From Halobacteriales archaeon QS_9_68_42 (GTDB lineage Archaea > Halobacteriota > Halobacteria > Halobacteriales > Haloarculaceae): a stretch of DNA of 11,584 nucleotides. The notes below the pieces were generated by a model. The model saw nothing but the letters and a program-made list of their open reading frames with translations. It had not been told where the DNA came from and made no database searches. This document shows positions 1 to 7,464 of this stretch, piece after piece; the stretch's first letter is position 1; each line of letters starts with the position of its first letter. The translations under genes and the position numbers were made by a program. The stretch is from the NCBI GenBank assembly GCA_003022905.1, contig PXSE01000054.1:1-11584 (forward strand), in the 5' to 3' direction.

Positions 1-680
1 ACGAGTTCGGGAACCCGCTCCGGCGGACCCGCGAGACCATCGACGTCGTCACGCAGGTGCTCTCCGGGGAGACGGTCGAGTACGACGGCGAGTACTTCGA
101 CCTCGAGGGGTTCCGGCTGCGGTGTGACCCGCCGGACCCCGCCCCACCCGTCGAGGCCGCCGGGATGGGTCCGAAGGCGGTCGAACTCGCCGGCCGGTTC
201 GCCGACGGCTGGCACGCACTAATGTTGACCCGGGACGGTCTCCGGGACCGCCTCAAGGACTTCGAGCACGGTGCCGACCTCGGCGACCGGGACCGGGACG
301 AACAGCGCGTGACCCTCTCGTTGACCTGCTGTGCGCTGGAGGACACGGAGCGCGCAAAGCGCCTGGTCAAACAGCACGTCGCCTTCTACGTCGGCGGGAT
401 GGGCACCTACTACCGGGACAACCTCGCCCGGCAGGGCCACGAGGACGTCGCCCACGCCGTCTACGACAACTGGCAGGACGGCGACAGGGAGGCCGCGATG
501 GCGGCGTTCCCCGACGAGTTGCTCGAGCAACTGGCGGTGTGGGGGACGCCGGAGACCGCCCGCGCCCACTTCGAGCGGTTCACCGACATCGAGGGCGTCG
601 AGGCCGTCTCAGTGTCATTCCCGCGAGGGGCCGACCTGACGGAAATCGAGTCGACGATGCGGGCGCTGGCGCCTGAGTGA
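1..680 (+). CDS. LLM-class flavin/F420-dependent oxidoreductase, C-terminal part
   Basis: The 5' end lies outside the window: the frame is open from base 3 and the GTG at 57 is internal. About 225 residues are visible. The opening stretch (FGNPLRRTRETIDVV, then the TVEYDGEYFDLEGF region) is the conserved segment of bacterial-luciferase-like oxidoreductases in which a helix precedes the 'G..v.y.G.yf' strand. It is followed by a 'GPKAVELAGRFADGW' block matching the barrel strand and helix near the flavin/F420 phosphate site. Archaeal members generally use coenzyme F420 and resemble methylenetetrahydromethanopterin reductase; the substrate cannot be read from sequence. The C-terminal third (GTPETARAHFERF, then a final strand and helix) looks complete, ending with TGA. 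A GC-rich hairpin and a separate TATA box follow, so the next gene is probably transcribed independently. The family is secure; substrate and cofactor are inferred. Confidence 0.88.
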   Translation, partial: EFGNPLRRTRETIDVVTQVLSGETVEYDGEYFDLEGFRLRCDPPDPAPPVEAAGMGPKAVELAGRFADGWHALMLTRDGLRDRLKDFEHGADLGDRDRDEQRVTLSLTCCALEDTERAKRLVKQHVAFYVGGMGTYYRDNLARQGHEDVAHAVYDNWQDGDREAAMAAFPDELLEQLAVWGTPETARAHFERFTDIEGVEAVSVSFPRGADLTEIESTMRALAPE

Positions 681-683
681 AGT

Positions 684-700
684 CGGGGGTCACGCCCCCG
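684..700 (+). terminator. GC hairpin between LLM gene and TPP enzyme
   Basis: CGGGGG at 684-689 pairs perfectly with CCCCCG at 695-700 around a 5-base loop, four bases after the TGA of the LLM gene. No T run follows, so it may only stabilise the mRNA 3' end or lie in the upstream promoter region of the next gene. The pairing is seen; the function is a guess. Confidence 0.3.
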
Positions 701-720
701 GCGACCGCCCGAGGAGTGAA

Positions 721-728
721 CTATTTAC
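721..728 (+). promoter_or_regulatory. TATA-like box of the TPP-enzyme gene
   Basis: CTATTTAC lies 24-31 bases before the ATG at 752, the spacing expected for an archaeal TATA box driving a leaderless transcript. This box decides the start: the longer frame from the GTG at 677 would be initiated upstream of its own promoter. Confidence 0.65.
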
Positions 729-751
729 CGGTGGCACCGGCAGAGGAAGCC

Positions 752-2446
752 ATGACGGAAGGCTACACGGGCGCGGACCTGTTCGTGGACGCGCTCGAAA
801 GGTACGGGGTCGAGCACGTCTTCGGGAACCCCGGCACGACTGAACTTCCCATCATGAACGCGCTCGCGGACAGCGACTTAGAGTACGTCCTCGGCCTCCA
901 GGAAGACGTCGCCACGGGAATGGCGGCGGGGTACGCCTCGACGCGACGGTACCACGCCGACAGCGACAAATCGGTCTGCCCGCTCGGGGTGGTGAATCTC
1001 CACATCACGCCCGGCCTGGCCCACGGCCTCGGCAATGTCTTCGGCGCGATGTACGGCGGCGCGCCCGTGCTGGTGACCGCCGGCAACCACGAGCTCGACT
1101 TTCGTCACGAGGAACCGCTCCTGACCGGCGACCTCGAGGAGATGGTCGAGCAGTTCTGCAAGTTCTCCGCCGAGGTCACGGACATCGATGCTCTGCCGAT
1201 GTTGCTCCGGCGGGCGGTTCGGGAGGCGCTGACGCCGCCGACCGGGCCGGTCTTTCTGTCGCTGCCGGCCGACGTGATGCAGACCGAGACCGACGCCTCT
1301 CCCGAGCGGCTCGGCCCGATTCCGGATCTGGGCGGCGGCGACCCCGACCAGATAGCGGCCGCCGCAGACCACCTCGTCGAGGCCGACCAGCCGGTGCTGG
1401 TCGTCGGCGACCACGTCGCCCGCGCCGGCACCGACGCCGTCGAGGCCGCAGTTCGTCTCGCCGAGGCCGCGGGCGCCCGCGTCCACGGCGAGATTCTGGC
1501 CTGTGAGGTCAACTTCCCGACCGAGCACGACCAGTGGATATCGTTCATCGGCCCCGGCGAGGACATCGCCTCGATGCTGATGGACACCGACACGCTGGCG
1601 CTCGTGGGGTGTTCGACCAACACGACGCTCCTGCGCCACGAGAACCCGCTCGTCTCCGAGGACACGACGGTCGTCCAGGCCTCCAGCGACACCCACGAGG
1701 TCGGCAAGAACCAGCCCGCGGACGCGGCCGTCGTCGGCGACCCTGGCCAAGTGATGAACGCCATCGCCGAGCGCGTCGAGAACCGCCTGGACGAGGACGA
1801 ACGGCAGGAGCGTATCCAGTACGTCCGGACGATGAAGGCGGGCCTGGAGTCGACGATGAAGCAGATGGGCGAAGACGAGAAGCCGGCGGGCGACGCCCGC
1901 TCGTCGAAGGCCGAACTCGTCGACAACATGAAAACGGTCGACCCGGAGGTATACATCGTCGACGAGGGCGTCACCTCGAAGTTCGCGCTCCTGACCCGGT
2001 TCCCGCTCGAGCCCGAGGGGTACCTCTCGAACAAGGGCGGCGGCCTCGGGTACGGCCTCCCCGCCGCGGTCGGCGCCGCCCTCGCCGAGTCCCTACGGGA
2101 CGACCCCCGCACCGTGGTCGGCTACATCGGCGACGGCTCCTACCTCTACTACCCCAACACCATCTACTCGGCGGTCAGACACAACCTCGATCTGACCATT
2201 GTCGTTCCCGACAACCGCAACTACCGCATCCTCAAGGACAACACGGTCAAGATGATGGGCGGCGAGGAAGCGGACTACGAGTTCGTCGGCATGGACTTCG
2301 ACCCCCACGTCGACATCCCGAAGAACGCCGAGAGCCACGGCGCTCGCGGCCACCTCGTCGAGACGCCCGAGGCGTTCCCCGACGTCTACGAGGAAGCGCT
2401 CGACAGCGAGGGCACCGACGTCATCGACGTGCTCGTCCACGACTGA
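752..2446 (+). CDS. Thiamine-diphosphate-dependent enzyme, benzoylformate decarboxylase-like
   Basis: A 564-residue ThDP enzyme with the usual three domains: N-terminal PYR (about 1-180), central (190-345) and C-terminal PP (385-560). The ThDP/Mg motif begins at GDG 460-462 and ends at the Asn pair 488/490. Glu51 in GLQED is the cofactor-activating Glu. Features shared with Pseudomonas benzoylformate decarboxylase are NPGTTELP (26-33, Thr where that enzyme has its active-site Ser), NLHITPG with His84 (its active-site His70), FPTEH with His259 (its second active-site His) and GGGLGYGLPAAVG. This fits a non-oxidative 2-oxo-acid decarboxylase or carboligase better than a biosynthetic acetolactate synthase, and no ilvN-like small subunit adjoins it. 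The FAD-binding character of the middle domain is unclear. ATG 752 is chosen because it follows a TATA box and gives the normal MTEGYTGADLFVDAL start. The true substrate is unknown. Confidence 0.88.
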   Translation: MTEGYTGADLFVDALERYGVEHVFGNPGTTELPIMNALADSDLEYVLGLQEDVATGMAAGYASTRRYHADSDKSVCPLGVVNLHITPGLAHGLGNVFGAMYGGAPVLVTAGNHELDFRHEEPLLTGDLEEMVEQFCKFSAEVTDIDALPMLLRRAVREALTPPTGPVFLSLPADVMQTETDASPERLGPIPDLGGGDPDQIAAAADHLVEADQPVLVVGDHVARAGTDAVEAAVRLAEAAGARVHGEILACEVNFPTEHDQWISFIGPGEDIASMLMDTDTLALVGCSTNTTLLRHENPLVSEDTTVVQASSDTHEVGKNQPADAAVVGDPGQVMNAIAERVENRLDEDERQERIQYVRTMKAGLESTMKQMGEDEKPAGDARSSKAELVDNMKTVDPEVYIVDEGVTSKFALLTRFPLEPEGYLSNKGGGLGYGLPAAVGAALAESLRDDPRTVVGYIGDGSYLYYPNTIYSAVRHNLDLTIVVPDNRNYRILKDNTVKMMGGEEADYEFVGMDFDPHVDIPKNAESHGARGHLVETPEAFPDVYEEALDSEGTDVIDVLVHD

Positions 2447-2470
2447 CCACCCTCCACACTCGTCCGACGG

Positions 2471-2478
2471 TTTATATA
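2471..2478 (+). promoter_or_regulatory. Strong TATA box without an assigned gene
   Basis: TTTATATA is the best archaeal TATA sequence in the window, but it sits 150 bases before the transporter start at 2628. A transcript from it would begin near 2500 and carry a long, GC-rich, structured leader; GGTCGC 2522-2527 can pair with GCGACC 2540-2545. It may drive the transporter with a long 5' UTR or a small RNA. Read on the minus strand it is also TATA-like, so direction is not certain. Confidence 0.5.
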
Positions 2479-2627
2479 CGGGGACGGGACCAGACAGCCT
2501 GTGCGCTGAGTACCGCTGGCGGGTCGCCGAGGCGGGAGCGCGACCTGAGGCCCGTCAGTAGCGGGGGTCGTCTGTTCGTCGCGCCGGAACGCCAAGCGTT
2601 TCACCCCCGGCGGGGTAACCGGAGCAC

Positions 2628-3530
2628 GTGTCCCGGCTGTTCGCTACTGCCTTGTTCGTGACGCTGGCAACGATGTGGGGGCTGTCGTTCCCGGCCATCT
2701 CGGTCGGCCTTGAGCACTTGCCGCCGCTTCTGTTCGCCGCGTTCCGCTACGACACCGCGGCGATCCTGTTGCTCGGGTACGCCGTCGCCACCACCGATAG
2801 CTGGCGGCCCATCGGCCGCAACAATCTCGAGGCGGTGCTGTGGGGCGGCCTCTTCCTCGTCGCTGGCAACGGTCTGCTGTTCATCGGTCAGCAGACTGTG
2901 CCGAGCGGCGTCGCTGCCATCCAGCAGGCGCTCGTCCCGATCGTGACCGCCCTGTGGGCGCTGTTGCTCCTCGGCGAGCGAATCTCGCCGGTCGGTGCCG
3001 TCGGCATCGGGGTCGGCTTCCTCGGGGTCGGGCTCATCGTCCAGCCGGACCCGAACAACCTGCTCGCCGGGAATACGGCCGGTCGGCTGATCATCCTCGG
3101 CCAAGTCGTGAGTGTTTCGCTCGGTGGCGTCCTCGTCGACCGCGCGGCGCCGTCGATGGAGCGGGTCGCGATGACCGGCTGGGCGATGCTCCTCGGCGGA
3201 ATCGTGCTCCACCTGTTGAGCCTCAGTGCCGGCGAGACCGCACCGGCCACGATACCCACCCCGGTCGCTCTCGGCGCCGTTGTCTACCTCGGGGTCTTCT
3301 CGACGGCACTCGCGTTCGTCATTTACTTTACGATTCTCGAGAAGCGCGGTGCTTTCGAGACGAGTCTCGTCGCCTACCTCGTCCCGGTCATTGCAACCAT
3401 TGCCGGGGCCGTCCTCCTCGGCGAGTCGGTCGGGCTCCTGACGCTCACTGGGTTTCTAGTCGTCTTCGTCGGGTTCGCGCTACTGAAACGCCACGCTCTG
3501 GTCGAACTGGTCGCCGCTGGTGTTAGCTGA
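2628..3530 (+). CDS. EamA/DMT-family transporter (RhaT/YdcZ-type drug/metabolite exporter)
   Basis: A 300-residue integral membrane protein with ten hydrophobic segments organised as two EamA repeats, roughly residues 5-138 and 154-287. Each repeat ends its fourth helix with the family's 'LLGE' signature (LLLLGERIS at 113-121 and VLLGESVG at 262-269). MWGLSFPAI in helix 1 and PSGVAAIQQALVP in helix 4 are classic EamA motifs. These proteins usually export metabolites, amino acids or drugs across the plasma membrane; the substrate is not predictable. The GTG start gives a complete first helix, and no better ATG exists before residue 16. A weak TATA-like GTTTCA at 2598-2603 lies at leaderless spacing, and the strong TATA at 2471 is an alternative. 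The stop codon overlaps the end of the convergent racemase-like gene by 8 bases. Confidence 0.9.
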   Translation: MSRLFATALFVTLATMWGLSFPAISVGLEHLPPLLFAAFRYDTAAILLLGYAVATTDSWRPIGRNNLEAVLWGGLFLVAGNGLLFIGQQTVPSGVAAIQQALVPIVTALWALLLLGERISPVGAVGIGVGFLGVGLIVQPDPNNLLAGNTAGRLIILGQVVSVSLGGVLVDRAAPSMERVAMTGWAMLLGGIVLHLLSLSAGETAPATIPTPVALGAVVYLGVFSTALAFVIYFTILEKRGAFETSLVAYLVPVIATIAGAVLLGESVGLLTLTGFLVVFVGFALLKRHALVELVAAGVS

Positions 3531-4689
3531 TGACGTTCTCCTCCCGGAGCCGTTCGATCTCGGACCGCTCGATGCCAGCGGCCACAAGAACCTCGTCGGT
3601 GTGTTCCCCGTGTCCCGGCGGCTCGCCGCCGCCCTCGGGCATCTCCGAGCCGCACAGCGGCAGGCCGACCCTCGGTGCGCCCTCGTCCGACCGCTCGACG
3701 TACCCCCGGGCCGCTATCTGCGGGTGCTCGAACGCCTCCTCGGGCGTGTAGACTCCGTCGACGGCCGCATCGACGTCGGCCATCGTTTCGATCCACTCGT
3801 CGCGGGTCCTCGTCGAGAAGATGTCGGACAGCTCCTCGCGGAGCGCCTCCCGTTCTGCGGGGTCGCCCGTCATGTGCTTTCCGGCCAGGTCCGGTCGATC
3901 GACCGCCTCGCAGAACGCCGTCCAGAACTGCGGCTCGAGCGCTCCGAGCGTGACGTACCGCCCGTCCGCGGCCTCGTAGATGTCGTACCAGGGGAACTCG
4001 CCGGTGAGCGGCGTCTCGCCGGGTCGTGGGGGGTCGCCCGCGAGCGCCTCGTAAGCGACCGGCTGCGCGAAGGAGACGACCGCATCGGTCAGGGCGACGT
4101 CAAGGTACTCCCCGCCCGTATTTCCCAGCTCGCGGGACAGGAGCGCCGAGCACACTGAGAAAGCGGCCAACAGCCCACCGGCCATGTCGGCCACCTGGTA
4201 TCCGGGCATCCGCGGGGCCTCCTCCTTGCTCCGCCGGGTCATGCCGAGCAGGCCGGCGAGCCCGATGTAGTTGAGATCGTGGCCGGCCCGGTCGGCGTAC
4301 GGCCCCTGCTGGCCGTAGCCGGTCAGCGAACAGTAGACGAGGTCCTCGCAGTGGTCGGTCAGCGTCTCGTAGTCGACGCCGAGCCGTTCGGTGACGCCGG
4401 GGCGGAACCCCTCGATGACGACGTCGGCGGCCTCGACGAGTTCGTAGAAGGCCTCCTGGCCGGCCTCGCTCTTCAGGTCGATGGCAACGCTCCGTTTGCC
4501 CCGGTTGACCGCATCGAAGACGGCGCCAACACCGGCCTCAGTCGCCGGCGGCGTGTGCCTGGCGTAGTCGCCGGCGCCGGTATCCTCGATCTTCACCACG
4601 TCGGCGCCGGCGTCGGCCAGAAGCTGTGTCGCGTACGGTCCGGGGAGCAGTCGCGTGAGATCGAGCACGCGAACGCCGTCGAGTCGCAT
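3523..4689 (-). CDS. CaiB/BaiF CoA-transferase superfamily protein, alpha-methylacyl-CoA racemase type
   Basis: A 388-residue family III CoA-transferase-fold protein. The N-terminal Rossmann part shows GVRVLDLTRLLPGP (5-18) and GADVVKIED (28-36); VNRGKRSVAIDLK (61-73) is the usual family block. Three residues match the racemase catalytic set known from Mycobacterium tuberculosis MCR (His126, Asp156, Glu241): His137 in RAGHDLNY, Asp168 in VADMAGG, and Glu252 in GALEPQF, with nearly identical spacing. This favours epimerisation of 2-methylacyl-CoA thioesters over formyl-CoA or carnitine CoA transfer, although annotation pipelines usually say only 'CoA transferase'. The gene is divergent from an acyl-CoA dehydrogenase, consistent with degradation of branched acyl-CoAs. 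The ATG start is supported by a TATA-like box 22-29 bases upstream. The 3' end overlaps the convergent transporter gene by 8 bases. Confidence 0.88.
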   Translation of the reverse strand: MRLDGVRVLDLTRLLPGPYATQLLADAGADVVKIEDTGAGDYARHTPPATEAGVGAVFDAVNRGKRSVAIDLKSEAGQEAFYELVEAADVVIEGFRPGVTERLGVDYETLTDHCEDLVYCSLTGYGQQGPYADRAGHDLNYIGLAGLLGMTRRSKEEAPRMPGYQVADMAGGLLAAFSVCSALLSRELGNTGGEYLDVALTDAVVSFAQPVAYEALAGDPPRPGETPLTGEFPWYDIYEAADGRYVTLGALEPQFWTAFCEAVDRPDLAGKHMTGDPAEREALREELSDIFSTRTRDEWIETMADVDAAVDGVYTPEEAFEHPQIAARGYVERSDEGAPRVGLPLCGSEMPEGGGEPPGHGEHTDEVLVAAGIERSEIERLREENVIS

Positions 4690-4710
4690 GGGTGCGGCTG
4701 GTCGCCGCGG

Positions 4711-4718
4711 TACATAAG
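4711..4718 (-). promoter_or_regulatory. TATA-like box of the racemase-like gene
   Basis: Read on the minus strand this is CTTATGTA, 22-29 bases before the ATG ending at 4689. The spacing fits a leaderless archaeal promoter. Confidence 0.55.
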
Positions 4719-4753
4719 CCTGCTGTCAGTCTGGAAACATCTACGCGTCGACA

Positions 4754-4761
4754 GTTTAAAC
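4754..4761. promoter_or_regulatory. GTTTAAAC palindrome in the divergent intergenic region
   Basis: A perfect 8-base palindrome lies midway between the two divergent TATA-like boxes of the racemase-like and acyl-CoA dehydrogenase genes. It is flanked by a looser CTGTC (4724-4728) / GACAG (4750-4754) inverted pair. It could be an operator shared by both genes or an alternative TATA element; only the sequence symmetry is seen. Confidence 0.3.
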
Positions 4762-4784
4762 GGGCCTCGCTGTCGGCGCGCAGG

Positions 4785-4793
4785 CTTCAATAG
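4785..4793 (+). promoter_or_regulatory. TATA-like box of the acyl-CoA dehydrogenase gene
   Basis: CTTCAATAG lies 22-30 bases before the ATG at 4815 in otherwise very GC-rich sequence, at leaderless-promoter spacing. It supports ATG 4815 as the start. Confidence 0.5.
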
Positions 4794-4814
4794 GCGGCCG
4801 CCGCATGAGAGAGT

Positions 4815-5999
4815 ATGGCAACGCAGGAAGCCCCACGGGCGGGCGTTAGTTTCGAGACCGACGAGGAGACGAGCCTCATCCTCTCGAGCCTCGAGGAGTT
4901 CATCGAGCGGGAGGTCGAACCGCTCGAGGACGAGCTGGGGGACACCTGGTCGAACCCCCGCAAGCGCCACGAGGACGACGGCCGGCTGGTGCCGGAGGTC
5001 CAGGAGGCGATCCAGGCGGTCCGCGAGAAGAGCGCCGATGCCGGTTTCTACGCGATGAACCTCCCCGAGGAGGTCGGCGGCGAGGGCGTCTCCAACGTCA
5101 CCTGGTACCGGGCGATCAAGTCAGTCGCCTCGACCGGGCCGGGACTCTCCGAGTACGTTCTGGCGGGACCCGAGGGGCCCAAGCCGCTGTTGGCACAGGC
5201 GGAGGGCGAACAGGTCGAGGAGTACCTCGAGCCGTGCGTCCGCGGCGAGAAATCGACGGCCTTCGCTCAGACGGAGCCCGGCGTCGGCTCGGACTCGCCG
5301 AATATGAAGACGACCGCCGAGCGGGACGGCGACGAGTGGGTGCTGGACGGCCACAAGCAGTGGATCACCAACGCGCCGTACGCCGACTTCGTGCAGGTGT
5401 TCGCTCGGACCTCGTCCGTCGAGGAGATGGGCCGCTACGGCGGCATCACCTGCTTCATCGTCGAGGCCGACGAGTACGAGGTGGCCTGTTTGAACAACGC
5501 CGTCGGGATGACGGGCATGCAGGGCGAAATCGCGTTGGACGGCGTACGGGTGCCCGACGACCGCGTGCTCGGCACCGAGGACGGCGCCTTCTACGACGCC
5601 ATGGAGTTCCTCTCGCTGGGCCGGCTGGAGATCGGTGCTCGGGCGCTGGGCCACACCGAGTACCTGATCGACCGCGGCGTCGAGTACGCCAACGAGCGGG
5701 AGGCGTTCGGTCGCCCCATTGGGAAGTTCCAGGGCGTCTCCCACAAGCTCGCCCGCGCCCGGGCCAACGCCTTCGCGGCCGACGCCGCCGCGCTCCGGCT
5801 GGCATGGATGATGGACAACGGCGAGCAGGCCATCGAGGAGTCCTCCATCGTTAAGTACCTCGCCTCCAACGTCATGTTCGACGTCGCCGACGACGTCGTC
5901 CAGGTCCACGGCGGCAACGGCCTCTCGGAGGACAACCCGTTCATGGACGAACGGACTACGATGTCAGGTTCTAAACCAGAAGGTGCATTTATGTTATGA
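4815..5999 (+). pseudogene. Acyl-CoA dehydrogenase, 3'-truncated and fused to aminotransferase remnant
   Basis: Residues 1-378 are a convincing acyl-CoA dehydrogenase: an N-terminal helical domain; AFAQTEPGVGSD (149-160), which contacts the flavin; WITNAP (183-188); the beta domain to about 245; then a C-terminal helical domain with GRPIGKFQGVSHKLA (299-313) and QVHGGNGLSEDNPFMD (363-378). In the family a further 35-40 residues follow, including the 'EGT.EIQ' block whose Glu is the catalytic base in MCAD-type enzymes. Here that block is absent: after Asp378 (base 5948) come 16 unrelated residues and a TGA. The alternative catalytic Glu position of isovaleryl-CoA dehydrogenases, just before the Arg of LSLGRLEIG, is Gly269, so no replacement base is evident. 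The protein is therefore probably inactive, though it may still be made from an intact promoter. The 16 extra residues belong to an aminotransferase (SKPEGAF). Family certain; inactivity inferred. Confidence 0.85.
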
Positions 6000-6175
6000 T
6001 GCCTGTCGATGACGATGACCAATCATGGTGTAAGGGCGCAGTCGAGGATGCTCGAGTTGCTACTGTTCTAGGCACTGCATTCGGAGCTCCAGGACATGCT
6101 CGGACTTCGTTCACCACGGACTGTGGAAGAATAAGAGAGGGATTTGACCGATTGCATGAATTCGGTAACATGTAA
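5949..6175 (+). pseudogene. Class I/II aminotransferase, C-terminal remnant with frameshift
   Basis: Two reading frames joined across one lost base spell the end of a PLP-dependent fold-type I aminotransferase. SKPEGAF is read in the acyl-CoA dehydrogenase frame up to 5990. Adding one T to the TTT at 5988-5990 gives AFYVMMPVDDDD, and the second frame then runs from 5993 to TAA at 6173-6175. It contains EDARVATVLGTAFGAPGHAR followed by TSF, then REGFDRLHEF. The P.GAFY motif, the G.AFG loop and an Arg (6101-6103) in the position that binds the substrate carboxylate are characteristic of the family. About 75 residues remain; the PLP-lysine half is missing. Base composition is lower in GC than the left flank. 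It is a dead fragment, probably carried in with the MFS gene that starts 26 bases later. Confidence 0.8.
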
Positions 6176-6190
6176 TCTTGACCCTTGTTC

Positions 6191-6200
6191 ATATAATTTT
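6191..6200 (+). promoter_or_regulatory. A/T-rich TATA-like element before the MFS gene
   Basis: ATATAATTTT sits directly before the ATG at 6202. That is too close for a leaderless start there, so either an upstream signal or read-through from the former aminotransferase gene supplies the transcript, or translation starts further in. It is listed because it complicates the start assignment. Confidence 0.3.
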
Positions 6201-6201
6201 A

Positions 6202-7464
6202 ATGAGTTATAATTATCTGAGTATTATCAGAGAGCGATTCATTGTAACTAATCCTCGGCAGGTAGGGCTGGTTAGTGGTGCTCACGGTATGAATGAGTTC
6301 TTCAGTCTTGCTATTCCACCGCTTTTACCGCTCATTATTAATGATCTCGGCATACAGTACACTCAGGCTGGATTACTCGTTTCAATTTACTTTGTAATGT
6401 ATGCGATTTTTCAACTACCTGCTGGGATCGTCGCAGACAAAACTGATCAGTACGTTCTCATCATCGGTGGGACCCTCCTGATGGCTGGCGGTATGCTTGC
6501 TGCGAGTCTTGCACCTACGTACGGTACCGTTCTGCTTGCAGTTGCAGTTTCCGGTTTGGGGGGAAGCACATATCACCCTGCAGGAATGTCCGTTATTAGT
6601 GATATAGAGGCCGATACCACTGTCGGAAAGGCTATGGGTATACACGAATTTGTAGGCTTGGGAGGAAACCTCCTTGCACCAGTAACGCTCGGGGGGCTGG
6701 CCGCCGTATTTGATTGGCGAAGTGCCTTGGGAGCCAGTAGCATTGTCGGTATCCTGTTTGCTATTATTCTGGCCCTATCCGGGGTAGGCACCCCGGGAGC
6801 AGCACGGAAATCGTCACTAAGTATTGGAAGTACGATATCAACTCGGCGTCATCAAATTAGGAAAAATGGATTTGCCACATTTACCGGTCAATATCTGGTT
6901 TCAATCAAGGCACACTTCGCCTGGTGGGTAGTTAGTCTCTTTCTGTTGAAGTTTCTGTTTACGCTTCAATCGTACGGAGTACGAACGTATCTCACTGCCT
7001 ATGTAGTATCGAGAACGTCTCTGACGATCTCGGTGGCAAACACCCCTTTTGTAGCATTTCTAGTTGGAAGTGCAGTAGCAACGCTGATTTTTGGGACTCT
7101 CTCAGATCGAATCAATCCTCACCTACTCCTTGCAACGACGTTTCTAATTGCCGCTATCGGTATAGCTGCGACAACTGTGGTACCAGTGAGTTTAGTTATT
7201 TTAATCGTATGGTTCTTCGTGGTTGGTACTTTGGTGTATGCGGCGCTCCCGGTTGTCAATACGCTTACGTCACACTACTCAGACGAAGAAAACAGCGGAA
7301 GCCTATTCGGAATAATCCAAACGGCCTCAGCCTTAGGCGGAGTCATAAGTCCACTCGTCTTCGGGGCAATCGCAACACAGTACGGTATCAGTCTCGCATT
7401 TCCCGCAGTTGCTGCGGTAGGGATGATTGCCAGTACCGGCATCGTGGTCCAATATATGATATAA
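6202..7464 (+). CDS. MFS transporter (fosmidomycin-resistance-like group)
   Basis: A 420-residue protein with about twelve hydrophobic helices in two halves separated by a polar loop near residues 195-230 (KSSLSIGSTISTRRHQIRK). Helix 1 with GAHGMNEFFSLAIPPLLPL, then the Gln/Ala-rich 'TQAGLLVSIYFVMYAIFQLPAGI' segment and a degenerate motif A (GIVADKTDQY, lacking the usual Gly-Arg ending), resemble the Fsr-type branch of the major facilitator superfamily. That branch includes proton-driven exporters of small molecules; no substrate can be assigned. ATG 6202 is preferred because the next ATG (6289) would cut helix 1, and TTG 6178 adds eight residues without clear signal. Codon use is strikingly richer in A/T-ending codons than the neighbours, implying recent acquisition. 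It follows an aminotransferase remnant by 26 bases, so the two may have been an operon in the donor. Confidence 0.88.
   Translation: MSYNYLSIIRERFIVTNPRQVGLVSGAHGMNEFFSLAIPPLLPLIINDLGIQYTQAGLLVSIYFVMYAIFQLPAGIVADKTDQYVLIIGGTLLMAGGMLAASLAPTYGTVLLAVAVSGLGGSTYHPAGMSVISDIEADTTVGKAMGIHEFVGLGGNLLAPVTLGGLAAVFDWRSALGASSIVGILFAIILALSGVGTPGAARKSSLSIGSTISTRRHQIRKNGFATFTGQYLVSIKAHFAWWVVSLFLLKFLFTLQSYGVRTYLTAYVVSRTSLTISVANTPFVAFLVGSAVATLIFGTLSDRINPHLLLATTFLIAAIGIAATTVVPVSLVILIVWFFVVGTLVYAALPVVNTLTSHYSDEENSGSLFGIIQTASALGGVISPLVFGAIATQYGISLAFPAVAAVGMIASTGIVVQYMI

Noticed and set aside
677..751. Upstream extension of the TPP-enzyme frame to a GTG overlapping the previous stop
   Set aside because: The 25 extra residues have no family counterpart and would cover the TATA-like box at 721-728; ATG 752 gives the normal N-terminus.
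878..1750. Long antisense open frames across the TPP gene
   Set aside because: Products of low complexity with no motif; typical of the strand opposite a GC-rich gene.
2480..2627. Possible tRNA downstream of the strong TATA box
   Set aside because: No cloverleaf with the conserved T-arm GTTC and acceptor pairing could be formed.
1534..2661. Long Arg/Pro/Gly-rich open frame inside and beyond the TPP gene
   Set aside because: Its composition is that of an out-of-phase reading of GC-rich coding DNA, and the true frame has clear enzyme motifs.
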